Positions 1-5,659 of a stretch of 10,839 bases of DNA are shown here, piece after piece. Position numbers and translations under genes: made by a program. The notes under the pieces are model-generated. The model was given only the letters and a program-made list of their open reading frames with translations, was not told where the DNA came from and searched no databases. Source of the stretch: an uncultured Candidatus Saccharibacteria bacterium (GTDB lineage Bacteria; Patescibacteriota; Saccharimonadia; Saccharimonadales; UBA4665); the NCBI GenBank assembly GCA_937988795.1, contig CALKHY010000075.1, positions 1 through 10,839 on the forward strand, given 5' to 3'. Numbering within the stretch: the stretch's first letter is position 1; each line of letters begins with the position of its first letter.

Positions 1-320
1 AAGCCCGCCGAAAAAATCGCTGGGGGTTTCCAGCAGGCGGGCAAAAAGGAAGGGGGTCTGGGGGAAGGAATTTTTGCCCGCCTGCTTTCCGCGCCGAAGG
101 CGCGGCAGGGGTGGGAAGCGGCTCGTCCTTGCGTCAGCAAGGAAGCAAAGCCCGCAAAAATTGTTTCCTTAATTGAAAAAGAATTTTGCGCGCGCCCATT
201 AAAAAAAGAAATTTTTGCGGGCTTTGTCCGCCGTCAGGCGGCGAGCCGCTGGGGCGGGTTTCTGCCCGTCAGGGCAGAAATTCTTGCTCAAAATGGGTTC
301 GCACTTCGTTCAGTAATTGC
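1..320. repeat. Gene-free region of nested perfect inverted repeats
   Basis: I see no credible coding frame here. The stretch is almost wholly made of perfect inverted repeats. Going left to right these are: a 16-bp pair (32-47 with 71-86), a 7-bp hairpin (89-95 with 99-105), a four-way junction (117-250), and a 9-bp hairpin (259-267 with 272-280). The GC-rich core GCCCGC or its complement GCGGGC recurs at 3-8, 37-42, 76-81, 150-155 and 217-222, in both orientations. On the minus strand the hairpin at 89-105 reads C(TTCG)G, the very stable UUCG tetraloop, which hints that the minus strand is the RNA strand. It could be a structured RNA, a small non-autonomous repeat, or stacked terminators. 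I cannot choose between these from one copy. Confidence 0.7.
117..250. repeat. Four-way junction built from four perfect stems
   Basis: Four perfect stems nest without conflict. P1 pairs 117-125 with 242-250 (9 bp). Hairpin A pairs 126-132 with 137-143 (7 bp, loop GTCA). P2 pairs 146-162 with 210-226 (17 bp). Hairpin B pairs 228-232 with 237-241 (5 bp, loop GTCA). Only three bases are unpaired at the junction: two between A and P2, and one between P2 and B. The P2 loop (163-209) is AT-rich at both ends with a GCGCGCGC-like centre. Part of it (182-190) could compete with the 3' arm of P2 for pairing with 154-162. Such tight geometry is unlikely by chance, but its role is unknown. Confidence 0.65.
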
Positions 321-366
321 GACCAAAGAATAAGGATCGTCATCTGACGGTCCTTATTCTTTGGTC
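321..366 (-). repeat. Perfect long hairpin whose arm contains the tRNA-Pro 3' end
   Basis: Positions 321-336 are the exact reverse complement of 351-366 (16 bp). The interior 338-342 and 345-349 can extend the stem by about five more pairs, plus a T-G pair at 337/350. Read on the minus strand, the upstream arm starts at the last acceptor-stem base (G72) and then includes the discriminator A and the encoded CCA of tRNA-Pro(CGG). The tRNA 3' end is therefore locked into the hairpin. No T-run follows on either strand, so it is not a standard intrinsic terminator, although it sits where one would be expected. It may control 3' maturation or be the scar of an insertion. Confidence 0.7.
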
Positions 367-438
367 GGGGTGAGAGGACTTGAACCTCCGACCTCAGCGA
401 CCCGAACGCTGCGCGCTAGCCAACTGCGCCACACCCCG
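362..438 (-). tRNA. tRNA-Pro (anticodon CGG)
   Basis: Read on the minus strand this folds as a full cloverleaf of 77 nt including an encoded CCA. The acceptor stem is CGGGGTG with CACCCCG. The D-arm contains AGTTGGCTA. The anticodon stem is CAGCG with CGCTG around the loop TTCGGGT, giving anticodon CGG, which reads proline codon CCG. The T-loop is TTCAAGT. The C1-G72 first pair and discriminator A73 are the known bacterial proline identity elements. It differs from the second proline tRNA of this window mainly in the anticodon arm. Its T-stem carries G-C where the other copy has A-T, a compensated change. Confidence 0.96.
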
Positions 439-481
439 ATGTTTTCGTAATCTTCCTAGATTCTGTGCGGGTACCTCTGTG

Positions 482-510
482 ATTATACCCTTTTACCTCT
501 GTTATAGCAA
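482..510 (-). promoter_or_regulatory. Promoter of tRNA-Pro(CGG)
   Basis: On the minus strand a -35-like TTGCTA (505-510) and a perfect -10 TATAAT (482-487) are separated by 17 bases. Transcription should start near 475, leaving a leader of about 36 nt before the tRNA at 438, to be removed by RNase P. The consensus -10 and ideal spacing make this one of the strongest promoter predictions in the window. Confidence 0.65.
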
Positions 511-566
511 CATGCGTGTCGGCAATCAAAATTATAGCTTTATGCACAACATATAGCGCTTAGCTG

Positions 567-594
567 TTGACTAAAAACGCTAGTTCGCGATAAT
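567..594 (+). promoter_or_regulatory. Promoter giving a leaderless transcript of the DUF6580 gene
   Basis: TTGACT (567-572) is followed after 16 bases by GATAAT (589-594). The ATG of the next gene is at 604, only nine bases beyond the -10 element, and no purine-rich ribosome binding site lies in between. Transcription would start at or within a few bases of the ATG, so the mRNA is predicted to be leaderless or nearly so. Confidence 0.55.
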
Positions 595-603
595 TAACAA
601 GAC

Positions 604-1146
604 ATGGATCTCAAAAACTTCAAAATAAACCGCACCCTTATTTTTATTGTTTTGGCGCTGGTTGCTTTTGGCGTAATTATGCGACTGGTGCCACACCCGG
701 TCAACTTGGCGCCGGTTGGCGCGATCGCGCTGTTTGCCGGAGCTGTATTGCCGCGCAAGCTGGCGTGGTGGCTGCCGCTGGGTATTTTGGTTATTTCCGA
801 CCTGATTATTGGCCCATATAGCAGTATGCTGTTCACCTGGGCCGCGTTCCTGCTCGTCACGCTCTTTGGCATGACGCTGCGCGACACGAGTAACTGGCTG
901 CGCGTGCCATTTGGTGCGCTCGGCGCTTCGGTTATCTTCTTTATCGTATCGAACTTCGGTACCTGGCTGCAGGGCGGTATGTACGAACACACCTGGGCAG
1001 GGCTTATGCTTTGCTACGAAATGGCGCTGCCGTTCTTCCGCAACACCTTTGTCGGCGATCTGGCCTACAGTGTGCTACTCTTCGGCGTCTACGCCCTGGC
1101 TGTTCGCTGGGTGCCGCAAACCAAAGCAGTAACCGAACAAAACTAA
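604..1146 (+). CDS. DUF6580-type integral membrane protein
   Basis: This is a 180-aa, highly hydrophobic protein with about five membrane segments (roughly residues 11-28, 36-50, 56-70, 76-91 and 104-118) and a last one near 152-170. I recognise the conserved blocks of the DUF6580 family from memory: HPVNLAPVGAIALF (31-44), a serine-aspartate in the third helix (SDLIIG, 65-70), SNFGTW (116-121), and the CYEMALPFFRNTFVGDL block (137-153). The family is unassigned; its size and topology resemble the substrate-binding (S) components of ECF transporters, but that is inference. The start at 604 fits because the promoter -10 element ends nine bases upstream and no upstream frame exists. No SD is visible. 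It is a single-gene unit closed by the hairpin at 1147-1193. Confidence 0.85.
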   Translation: MDLKNFKINRTLIFIVLALVAFGVIMRLVPHPVNLAPVGAIALFAGAVLPRKLAWWLPLGILVISDLIIGPYSSMLFTWAAFLLVTLFGMTLRDTSNWLRVPFGALGASVIFFIVSNFGTWLQGGMYEHTWAGLMLCYEMALPFFRNTFVGDLAYSVLLFGVYALAVRWVPQTKAVTEQN

Positions 1147-1200
1147 AAACTATCCCCAGCATTTCCACTTTTCAAGAATGCTGGGGATAGTTTCATTTTT
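1147..1200. terminator. Bidirectional terminator between convergent genes
   Basis: A perfect 17-bp inverted repeat (1147-1163 with 1177-1193, 13-base loop) lies directly after the stop codon of the upstream plus-strand gene. On the plus strand it is followed by CATTTTT (1194-1200). On the minus strand it is followed by a TTTTTAG tail, since the 5' arm begins AAA after the TAA stop. The minus-strand gene stop codon (1193-1195) overlaps its edge. It should terminate both converging transcripts. Confidence 0.88.
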
Positions 1201-1558
1201 CTGACCGCTGGTGCTGATTATATGTCAACTTGTGCGGGTTGGAGAGTAATGGATACACGTCGATAGCCACTTCCTCGTAAGGATGGACTTTCTTAACTGC
1301 GTCGATAACTGCCTCTAAATCTTTCTCGTAGCAGACGGCCTCTATGCGCTCTTCAACAACTCCTCTGAGCTTGCCGACTTCGCCAATCGTGGGATTCGCA
1401 CCCTCAAGCGACAGAAAACGTCCCACACCTTTTACCGAAAAACTACAGAACGCATAGTCGCCAACCTTGCCCGCGCCAGCCTCACCCAGCGCCTGGCGCA
1501 CAGCACCAGCATGCGCCTCGGGCACGTACACAACCAGCTTTACTACTTTGCCAGACAT
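1193..1558 (-). CDS. Stand-alone NIF3-associated PII/CutA-like domain protein (YqfO-like)
   Basis: This 121-aa protein matches the small PII/CutA-like domain that is inserted in NIF3/YqfO metal-binding proteins of Firmicutes and also occurs alone. Diagnostic blocks are KLVVYVPEAH (7-16), EAGAGKVGDYAFCSF (26-40), GVGRFLSLEGANPTIGEVG (44-62) and the histidine motif HPYEE (92-96) near the end. The dinuclear-metal NIF3 catalytic domains are absent. These domains form trimers, and the conserved His/Glu surface is thought to bind a metal or small ligand; the cellular role is unknown. An AAGGAG ribosome binding site (1569-1574) lies 10 bases upstream of the ATG and supports the start. The C-terminal 15 residues are polar and probably disordered. 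It stands alone, divergent from the MFS gene and convergent with the DUF6580 gene. Confidence 0.85.
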   Translation of the reverse strand: MSGKVVKLVVYVPEAHAGAVRQALGEAGAGKVGDYAFCSFSVKGVGRFLSLEGANPTIGEVGKLRGVVEERIEAVCYEKDLEAVIDAVKKVHPYEEVAIDVYPLLSNPHKLTYNQHQRSEK

Positions 1559-1588
1559 AGCAGAAATACTCCTTCGATATACGGCGTA

Positions 1589-1619
1589 ATTGTACTATGG
1601 CCACTACCGCTCCTGGCAA
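1589..1619 (-). promoter_or_regulatory. Possible promoter of the NIF3-like gene
   Basis: On the minus strand TTGCCA (1614-1619) is followed by TACAAT (1589-1594). The 19-base spacer is longer than ideal. The transcript would begin around 1582, giving a short leader that contains the AAGGAG ribosome binding site at 1569-1574. Confidence 0.35.
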
Positions 1620-1654
1620 AACTTCGCCTAACACAAGGCTCTTCGTGGGGCACT

Positions 1655-1681
1655 TTGTTGCTTTGAATAATAAGATAGAAT
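1655..1681 (+). promoter_or_regulatory. Possible promoter of the MFS gene, leaderless transcript
   Basis: A -10-like TAGAAT (1676-1681) ends six bases before the ATG at 1688, so transcription would begin at the start codon itself. The candidate -35 is TTGTTG (1655-1660), with a short 15-base spacer. There is no SD sequence. The geometry repeats that of the DUF6580 gene. Confidence 0.38.
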
Positions 1682-1687
1682 AATTAC

Positions 1688-2887
1688 ATGTCCCCAAACA
1701 TAAAAAAGCTGTATGTCTGTAACCTGCTGACAGGAATAGTCTTTTGGTATGCAGTAGAAAAACTGTTCATGCAGTCGATTGGCATAAGCCCGTTCGGTAT
1801 TGCGGTCAATGCTGTTGTCTTCCTGCTTATTACTATTCTCTTTGATGTCCCGTCTGGCGTGCTTGCAGATAAGTGGAATCGTAAGTATACACTTATCCTG
1901 GCGATACTAAGCCTCGGACTTAGTAGTTTTATCCTGGGCGCAAGCAGTACGTTTATACAGTACCTTATTGGAACTGCCATCTATGGGGCTTATGTCGTTC
2001 TTAGTTCTGGCACTTTCCAGGCAACAATGTATGATTCGCTTGCCGAAATTGGGGAGGAAAAACATTACGACAAACATCAAGGCAGGGCGTATGGCTTGTT
2101 TCTAGTTGGAGTCGGGATTAGCTCGCTCGCTGGCGGTTATATTGCGCAAGATTTTGGTTTACGAGAAACCTACTTATTTTCACTAATCCCTGCCGCTATT
2201 AACATCATCATATTACTTACACTCAAAGAGCCTCGCTTTCATAAGAAGACGTTCGATCATAAGTTTTGGTCGCATATCAAGGCCAGTGCAAAGATTATCA
2301 TCTCTCAACCATTAGTCTTTCATCTTGCACTTTTCTTAACGATTGGCGGCATGCTTCGCAGCACGCAAAACGAGTTCGGCGGCCTTTACTACATTGGCCT
2401 TAGCCTCTCAGCAGTAGCCATGGGTTGGGTGAACGCTGGCAAATGGATTGCTGGCACCATAGGGCAACTCCTTGCGCCCTACGTAGGCAGGAAACGAGCG
2501 TTTCAACTCCTGCCCTGGTTCTTCGTCGCATTTGCAATATTCTCGCTCATGACAAATGCTTCAGGTATTGTATTTTTCCTGCTAGCCTCAATGCTGCATT
2601 CGCTTGTTACAAACCAGGCAGAAGCAACGGCGCAAGGTCTTATACCATCGCAGCTGAGAGCAACCACCATCTCGCTTATTAGCTTCGCAACAAACTCGGT
2701 GATGGTGCCACTTAGCCTGCTGTTTGGTTGGGCTGCGGGAGCATACAGCGTATTTCGCGCGTACCAGATATTTGCGCTTGTCGGGCTTCTATACGTGATC
2801 GTGTGGTTCGTAAAAGGTAGGGCAAAAGTAATGACAGCAGACAAATCCGCCCTTGCGCCTGCCAGCGTCATCGAGCCAATAAAATAA
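1688..2887 (+). CDS. Major facilitator superfamily (MFS) transporter
   Basis: This 399-aa protein has about 12 predicted membrane helices, the usual size for an MFS carrier. The family signature motif A between helices 2 and 3 is clear: DVPSGVLADKWNRKY (53-67), matching the G-x-L-a-D-(R/K)-x-x-R-(K/R) pattern. A basic cytoplasmic loop follows the first six helices (around 196-212, EPRFHKK), then the second six-helix half. MFS proteins move small solutes or drugs, coupled to ion gradients. Nothing here identifies the substrate; the overall look is of an efflux-type carrier, which is inference. It has its own promoter and is not in an operon. A hairpin follows at 2892-2914 but has a T-run only for the opposite strand. 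The start at 1688 has no SD and may be leaderless. Confidence 0.88.
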   Translation: MSPNIKKLYVCNLLTGIVFWYAVEKLFMQSIGISPFGIAVNAVVFLLITILFDVPSGVLADKWNRKYTLILAILSLGLSSFILGASSTFIQYLIGTAIYGAYVVLSSGTFQATMYDSLAEIGEEKHYDKHQGRAYGLFLVGVGISSLAGGYIAQDFGLRETYLFSLIPAAINIIILLTLKEPRFHKKTFDHKFWSHIKASAKIIISQPLVFHLALFLTIGGMLRSTQNEFGGLYYIGLSLSAVAMGWVNAGKWIAGTIGQLLAPYVGRKRAFQLLPWFFVAFAIFSLMTNASGIVFFLLASMLHSLVTNQAEATAQGLIPSQLRATTISLISFATNSVMVPLSLLFGWAAGAYSVFRAYQIFALVGLLYVIVWFVKGRAKVMTADKSALAPASVIEPIK

Positions 2888-2914
2888 CAAAAGCCTTTCC
2901 CAATTGGAAAGGCT
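2882..2914 (-). terminator. Terminator downstream of tRNA-Pro(TGG)
   Basis: Positions 2892-2900 pair perfectly with 2906-2914 (9 bp, loop CAATT). On the minus strand the hairpin is followed by TTTTGTTATTTT, a good T-rich tail, so it ends the minus-strand transcript 14 bases after the tRNA. The tail overlaps the stop codon of the convergent MFS gene. On the plus strand no T-run follows, so termination of the MFS transcript here would be weak. Confidence 0.75.
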
Positions 2915-2928
2915 AACGTGGCCTATAG

Positions 2929-3005
2929 TGGTCGGGGTGAAAGGACTCGAACCTTCGACCTCCTGGTCCCAAACCAGGCGCGCTAGCCAACTGCGCCACA
3001 CCCCG
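2929..3005 (-). tRNA. tRNA-Pro (anticodon TGG)
   Basis: This is a 77-nt cloverleaf with encoded CCA on the minus strand. The acceptor stem is CGGGGTG with CACCCCG, identical to the other proline tRNA. The anticodon stem CCTGG/CCAGG encloses TTTGGGA, giving anticodon TGG, which reads CCA and by wobble other proline codons. The T-loop is TTCGAGT, and C1-G72 and A73 are the proline identity elements. It starts 38 bases after the ymdB stop codon and may be co-transcribed with the rny operon, although an upstream -10 exists. Confidence 0.97.
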
Positions 3006-3017
3006 GTTACTTGTAGG

Positions 3018-3026
3018 ATTGTACCA
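3018..3026 (-). promoter_or_regulatory. Extended -10 promoter of tRNA-Pro(TGG)
   Basis: On the minus strand TGG directly precedes TACAAT (3018-3023), an extended -10 (TGn) arrangement. Transcription would start near 3011, a few bases before the mature tRNA 5' end at 3005. No good -35 is visible, as is common for extended -10 promoters. Confidence 0.45.
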
Positions 3027-3043
3027 AATAACAGAGAAGAATG

Positions 3044-3841
3044 CTAGAAGACTTGCCGGATGAATTGCGCGGAGCGGGCCAGGCCGAGGGTAGTGTCTAC
3101 GTCGATGAGCAGGGCGTTGAATTGCATACGGCCCTCGGTTTCGAGGATGTTGCGGGTGGGTGTGCCGTCGCGCCAGCGGGGGATGAGGGTGTCGAAGCGC
3201 ACACCTAAGCTGGAATCGAGCGAGCCGCACATGCCTACATCGGTAATGTATGCTGTGCCGCCCGGCAGTACGTCGGCGTCGGCGGTTGGCACGTGCCAGT
3301 GGTCGCCCACGACGGCCGTGACGCGGCCGTCCAAGTAGTAGCCGATGATACGTTTCTCGCTGCTGTAATCGCTGTGAAAATTGACGATCGTCGCGGCGCG
3401 CGGCACCGCGCTTTCCTTATCCAAAATTGCGTCGACAATTTTGAGCGGGTTTTCTACCGGCACGTCAGCGTCTTTGCCAACGATATGCCCGAGCAAGCTA
3501 ACGACCAGCACTTTGCCCTTGGGCGTACTGATGTACTTGTAGCCCAGCCCAGCTGTGCCTGCGGGGTAATTGGCGGGGCGGATGATCGGCGCGTGCGGGT
3601 CGCGCAGCATGGCAAAGATTTCTTTGCGGAAGAAAGTGTGGTTGCCGCCGGTGCCAAAATCCACCCCCGCCTGGCGCAGGCGCTCAAAATCACGCACGCG
3701 CACGCCGCGCCCATCGCTCAAATTCTCGGTCTGGGCGATGACAAGGTCAATGTCATGCCCGCGGCGAAGCCCGGGCAGCACGCGTTCAATCACCTTGATG
3801 CCTGGCTCGCCCATTACATCGCCGACGTAGAGTATGTTCAC
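3044..3841 (-). CDS. ymdB: YmdB-family metallophosphoesterase (cyclic nucleotide phosphodiesterase)
   Basis: This 265-aa protein, the usual length for YmdB, belongs to the TIGR00282 family. Bacillus YmdB hydrolyses 2',3'-cyclic nucleotides at a two-metal site and affects biofilm formation and RNA turnover. The metal ligands are all in place: D8 (GDVMG), E39-N40 (QTEN), N67-H68 (GGNH), H156 (NFHSD), and H181 and H183 (GDHWHV), followed by the GTAYITDVGM block (195-204). The start is a GTG at 3841 that overlaps the CYTH stop as GTGA. A perfect AGGAGG (3847-3852) lies five bases upstream and fixes this start. It is the last protein gene of the rny operon; in Firmicutes ymdB commonly follows rny directly. 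The stop is followed after 38 bases by tRNA-Pro(TGG), with no terminator between. Confidence 0.93.
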   Translation of the reverse strand: MNILYVGDVMGEPGIKVIERVLPGLRRGHDIDLVIAQTENLSDGRGVRVRDFERLRQAGVDFGTGGNHTFFRKEIFAMLRDPHAPIIRPANYPAGTAGLGYKYISTPKGKVLVVSLLGHIVGKDADVPVENPLKIVDAILDKESAVPRAATIVNFHSDYSSEKRIIGYYLDGRVTAVVGDHWHVPTADADVLPGGTAYITDVGMCGSLDSSLGVRFDTLIPRWRDGTPTRNILETEGRMQFNALLIDVDTTLGLARSAQFIRQVF

Positions 3842-4434
3842 GTGCGCCTCCTGCTGGCCAGGATTTCCGGCATTGGTTGGTCAAATGTCAGGATTGGAAT
3901 GTTATTAAACTCCTCGTCCGTAATGTCATATTCAGCGCGGTAAACAATTTCTGCGCTGCCATGACAGACTGTATCCCAATCCAGGCCGAGTTTGGCGGCC
4001 AAATCCTTCACACTCGTCTCGTCCGGACCCTCGATCTCCACAAACGGCTTCGCCCACGGCCATTCATCAAGTTCAATTTCAAGTGTCCCCAGTCTCCAGC
4101 TTTCGCGCTTAGTTTCTTGATACGTTTTAACCTGTAAGCCGATGGCCGCCAGAAAAGCGTCCGCCGATGCAAAGTCGCCGACCTCAACCGACACCTCGTG
4201 CGTACCAAGCAATGTGCGGTCGTTGAGCTGCTTATAGCTTAAAGTGATTTTGCCGCCCTCGTCGCGCAAGCGCACCCAGCCGCCAACTTTACGAAGCCGG
4301 CCGTCGGAAAAGTCATAATTCTTGCGCTTCATGAGGCGCATGGGCTGCACGCACTCTGCGCCCAGCTCCTTGAGCTTAGCGCGCAATGCATCGTGGCCAA
4401 CGTCTAAAAACTTGGCTTCGATTTCTGGCTTCAT
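3838..4434 (-). CDS. CYTH-domain protein (class IV adenylate cyclase / triphosphatase-like)
   Basis: This 198-aa protein has the CYTH triphosphate-tunnel fold: the ExExK signature EIEAK at 4-8, basic tunnel residues in WVRLRDE (53-59) and SYK (66-68), and acidic metal-binding strands in EIELDEW (119-125) and FVEIEG (131-136). CYTH enzymes act on triphosphates; known activities are class IV adenylate cyclase (CyaB), thiamine triphosphatase, inorganic triphosphatase and, in eukaryotes, RNA 5'-triphosphatase. The substrate cannot be told from sequence, and the size and signature fit the CyaB/ThTPase group. The ATG overlaps the HAD stop as ATGA, so translation is coupled. The last 20 residues run past the domain. 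Sitting between a phosphatase and a cyclic-nucleotide phosphodiesterase suggests nucleotide or RNA-end chemistry. Confidence 0.9.
   Translation of the reverse strand: MKPEIEAKFLDVGHDALRAKLKELGAECVQPMRLMKRKNYDFSDGRLRKVGGWVRLRDEGGKITLSYKQLNDRTLLGTHEVSVEVGDFASADAFLAAIGLQVKTYQETKRESWRLGTLEIELDEWPWAKPFVEIEGPDETSVKDLAAKLGLDWDTVCHGSAEIVYRAEYDITDEEFNNIPILTFDQPMPEILASRRRT
3847..3852 (-). promoter_or_regulatory. Strong ribosome binding site of ymdB
   Basis: AGGAGG on the minus strand lies five bases before the GTG start codon at 3841, inside the last codons of the CYTH gene. It is the strongest SD in the operon. Although the genes overlap, ymdB can therefore initiate independently of translational coupling. 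Confidence 0.8.
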
Positions 4435-5060
4435 GCCTGTATTCCGTTCTCTTTCTGGATTACTGCTTCGGTGTCGCGGACGATTTGCCCCGGGCTTTTG
4501 GCAAGGATGACATGCATGCCTATGGCACGCGCTGGCCCGAGCGCGTACTCCTGGTCGTCTATAAAGATAATTTCTTCGGGCTTAACGCCAAGTTTATCAA
4601 TGGCCATCTGGTAAAACTCGTAATCTGGCTTGGCGTAGCCGACCTCGCACGAAAGCAGCACAGGGTCGAACCCGTCATAAAACCCGGCTTTGCGCAGCGG
4701 TTTTGCGCCCAGCCCAAAGACGTTGGACAAAATGCCGGTTTTAATACCGCGCGCGCGCAACCGTTCCGCTAAGGCGTACACCGGCTCGGAGCGCTGGAAG
4801 TGTTGCAAGTGCATGTGCTTCATAAAATCTTCTTTGGTAACAACGGGTAACTCTGGGTGGCGGCGTTGGATTTCGATAAAGAATTCGTCGTCCCCAATCT
4901 GGCCGCGCCACATTTTTCTGGACAGATCGTCGATTTGCATGGCGCTTTCCATCACCCTCAAGTCGATCCCGTACGCCTCGCCGAACAGCCGGCGCATGCT
5001 GCCGCGTTTACCCGCCTCGCTGAGTACCCCACCAAAATCAAACAGAACCGCCTTGATCAT
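4431..5060 (-). CDS. HAD-superfamily phosphatase (subfamily IA)
   Basis: This 209-aa protein has all four HAD motifs: motif I DFGGVL (nucleophile D8; the usual Asp at +2 is Gly, as in the YihX-like group), motif II LSN (S112-N113), motif III K144 (YAKPDYEFY), and motif IV IDDQ (D168-D169). An alpha-helical cap lies between motifs I and II (about 18-95), as in subfamily IA. It should hydrolyse a small phosphate ester; the substrate is unknown. I chose the ATG at 5060 rather than upstream in-frame codons because it lies four bases after the previous stop (TAA 5065-5067) and the HAD fold begins directly with IKAVLFDFGG. The upstream AAGGA is too close to be an ideal SD, so coupled re-initiation is likely. 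Confidence 0.9.
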   Translation of the reverse strand: MIKAVLFDFGGVLSEAGKRGSMRRLFGEAYGIDLRVMESAMQIDDLSRKMWRGQIGDDEFFIEIQRRHPELPVVTKEDFMKHMHLQHFQRSEPVYALAERLRARGIKTGILSNVFGLGAKPLRKAGFYDGFDPVLLSCEVGYAKPDYEFYQMAIDKLGVKPEEIIFIDDQEYALGPARAIGMHVILAKSPGQIVRDTEAVIQKENGIQA

Positions 5061-5064
5061 ATCC

Positions 5065-5658
5065 TTATTGTAACTGATCCGGCATCTTTGCCATATTTTC
5101 TGCATCCATGCCAGCAATCCGTTCCGCAGGAACACTCCCGCCTTCCAATTCCGCGAACAGGGACGCTAATTCCTCGAGGCCGAAATACCGCCAGGTGATC
5201 GCCGTATCCCTGGCCTCCGACCACAAATTCAGGCGGTGTTCCGGTACACCATATCCGGCAAGGACATCCAGGAGCTCATTTTCCGGGCACACCAAAAGGT
5301 CTGGCATGTGCTCGGTGCTCTGCTGTTCGGACGGCAGGTATTGCTGCCAGGTTCGGTCTATGCAAATTCGAGTTCCTGGTGCGCCCAGCGTACGCAAGTA
5401 AAAATGCCGCATCGCTCCCGGTATCGGCGGCCTGACAGCAAGTCTGGTTGCAACGTCAGCCCGTCGCAAATTTGCCTGTAAAATCACGCTCAAAACGCCG
5501 CACCTGCCCTTCCGTCCGATCGTTTCCGGAGAACCGCCAAAGCACTGAATAAACTGTCTGTCGGCCGCTCTACTCACGGCAGTCACACCAGCCACAAAAC
5601 CAGGATAGTCAACCGCCGGATCAGGAATGCACTCTGGCGGCCGGGGATATGCCGACAT
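5065..5658 (-). CDS. Uncharacterised 197-aa protein with a transglutaminase-like Cys-His-Asp pattern
   Basis: I do not recognise this family with certainty. The ATG at 5658 follows the RNase Y stop (TAG 5660-5662) after one base, and the stop lies four bases before the HAD start, so it is clearly part of the operon. The open frame continues upstream antisense-free into rny, but those codons only shadow RNase Y. The middle of the protein carries C53 at the head of a helix (GRCGVLS), H85 on a strand (RHFYL) and D101 on the next strand (CIDRTW). This is the order and spacing of a papain/transglutaminase-like catalytic triad. RTWQQYLP (102-109) resembles the strand after the Asp in such proteins, from memory. 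No signal peptide or membrane segment is visible, so it is probably cytoplasmic. The role may be proteolytic or amide-modifying, but this is inference. Confidence 0.72.
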   Translation of the reverse strand: MSAYPRPPECIPDPAVDYPGFVAGVTAVSRAADRQFIQCFGGSPETIGRKGRCGVLSVILQANLRRADVATRLAVRPPIPGAMRHFYLRTLGAPGTRICIDRTWQQYLPSEQQSTEHMPDLLVCPENELLDVLAGYGVPEHRLNLWSEARDTAITWRYFGLEELASLFAELEGGSVPAERIAGMDAENMAKMPDQLQ

Positions 5659-5659
5659 G

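Noticed and set aside
1..320. CRISPR array
   Set aside because: The repeats are inverted, of unequal length and irregularly spaced; no direct repeat-spacer periodicity and no cas genes are present.
321..366. Ordinary intrinsic terminator of tRNA-Pro(CGG)
   Set aside because: The hairpin is strong, but no T-run follows on either strand and its arm includes the tRNA 3' end, so it is reported as an unexplained repeat instead.
2892..2914. Terminator of the plus-strand MFS gene
   Set aside because: There is no T-run on the plus strand after the hairpin; the T-rich tail fits only the minus-strand tRNA transcript.
3293..3943. Plus-strand open frame of 216 codons opposite ymdB
   Set aside because: Antisense to ymdB, which has every catalytic motif and an SD; no recognisable domain in the opposite frame.
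5067..5072. TACAAT as a -10 for a leaderless HAD transcript
   Set aside because: It sits exactly right for the ATG at 5060, but no -35 or TGn is present and the gene is tightly packed inside an operon.
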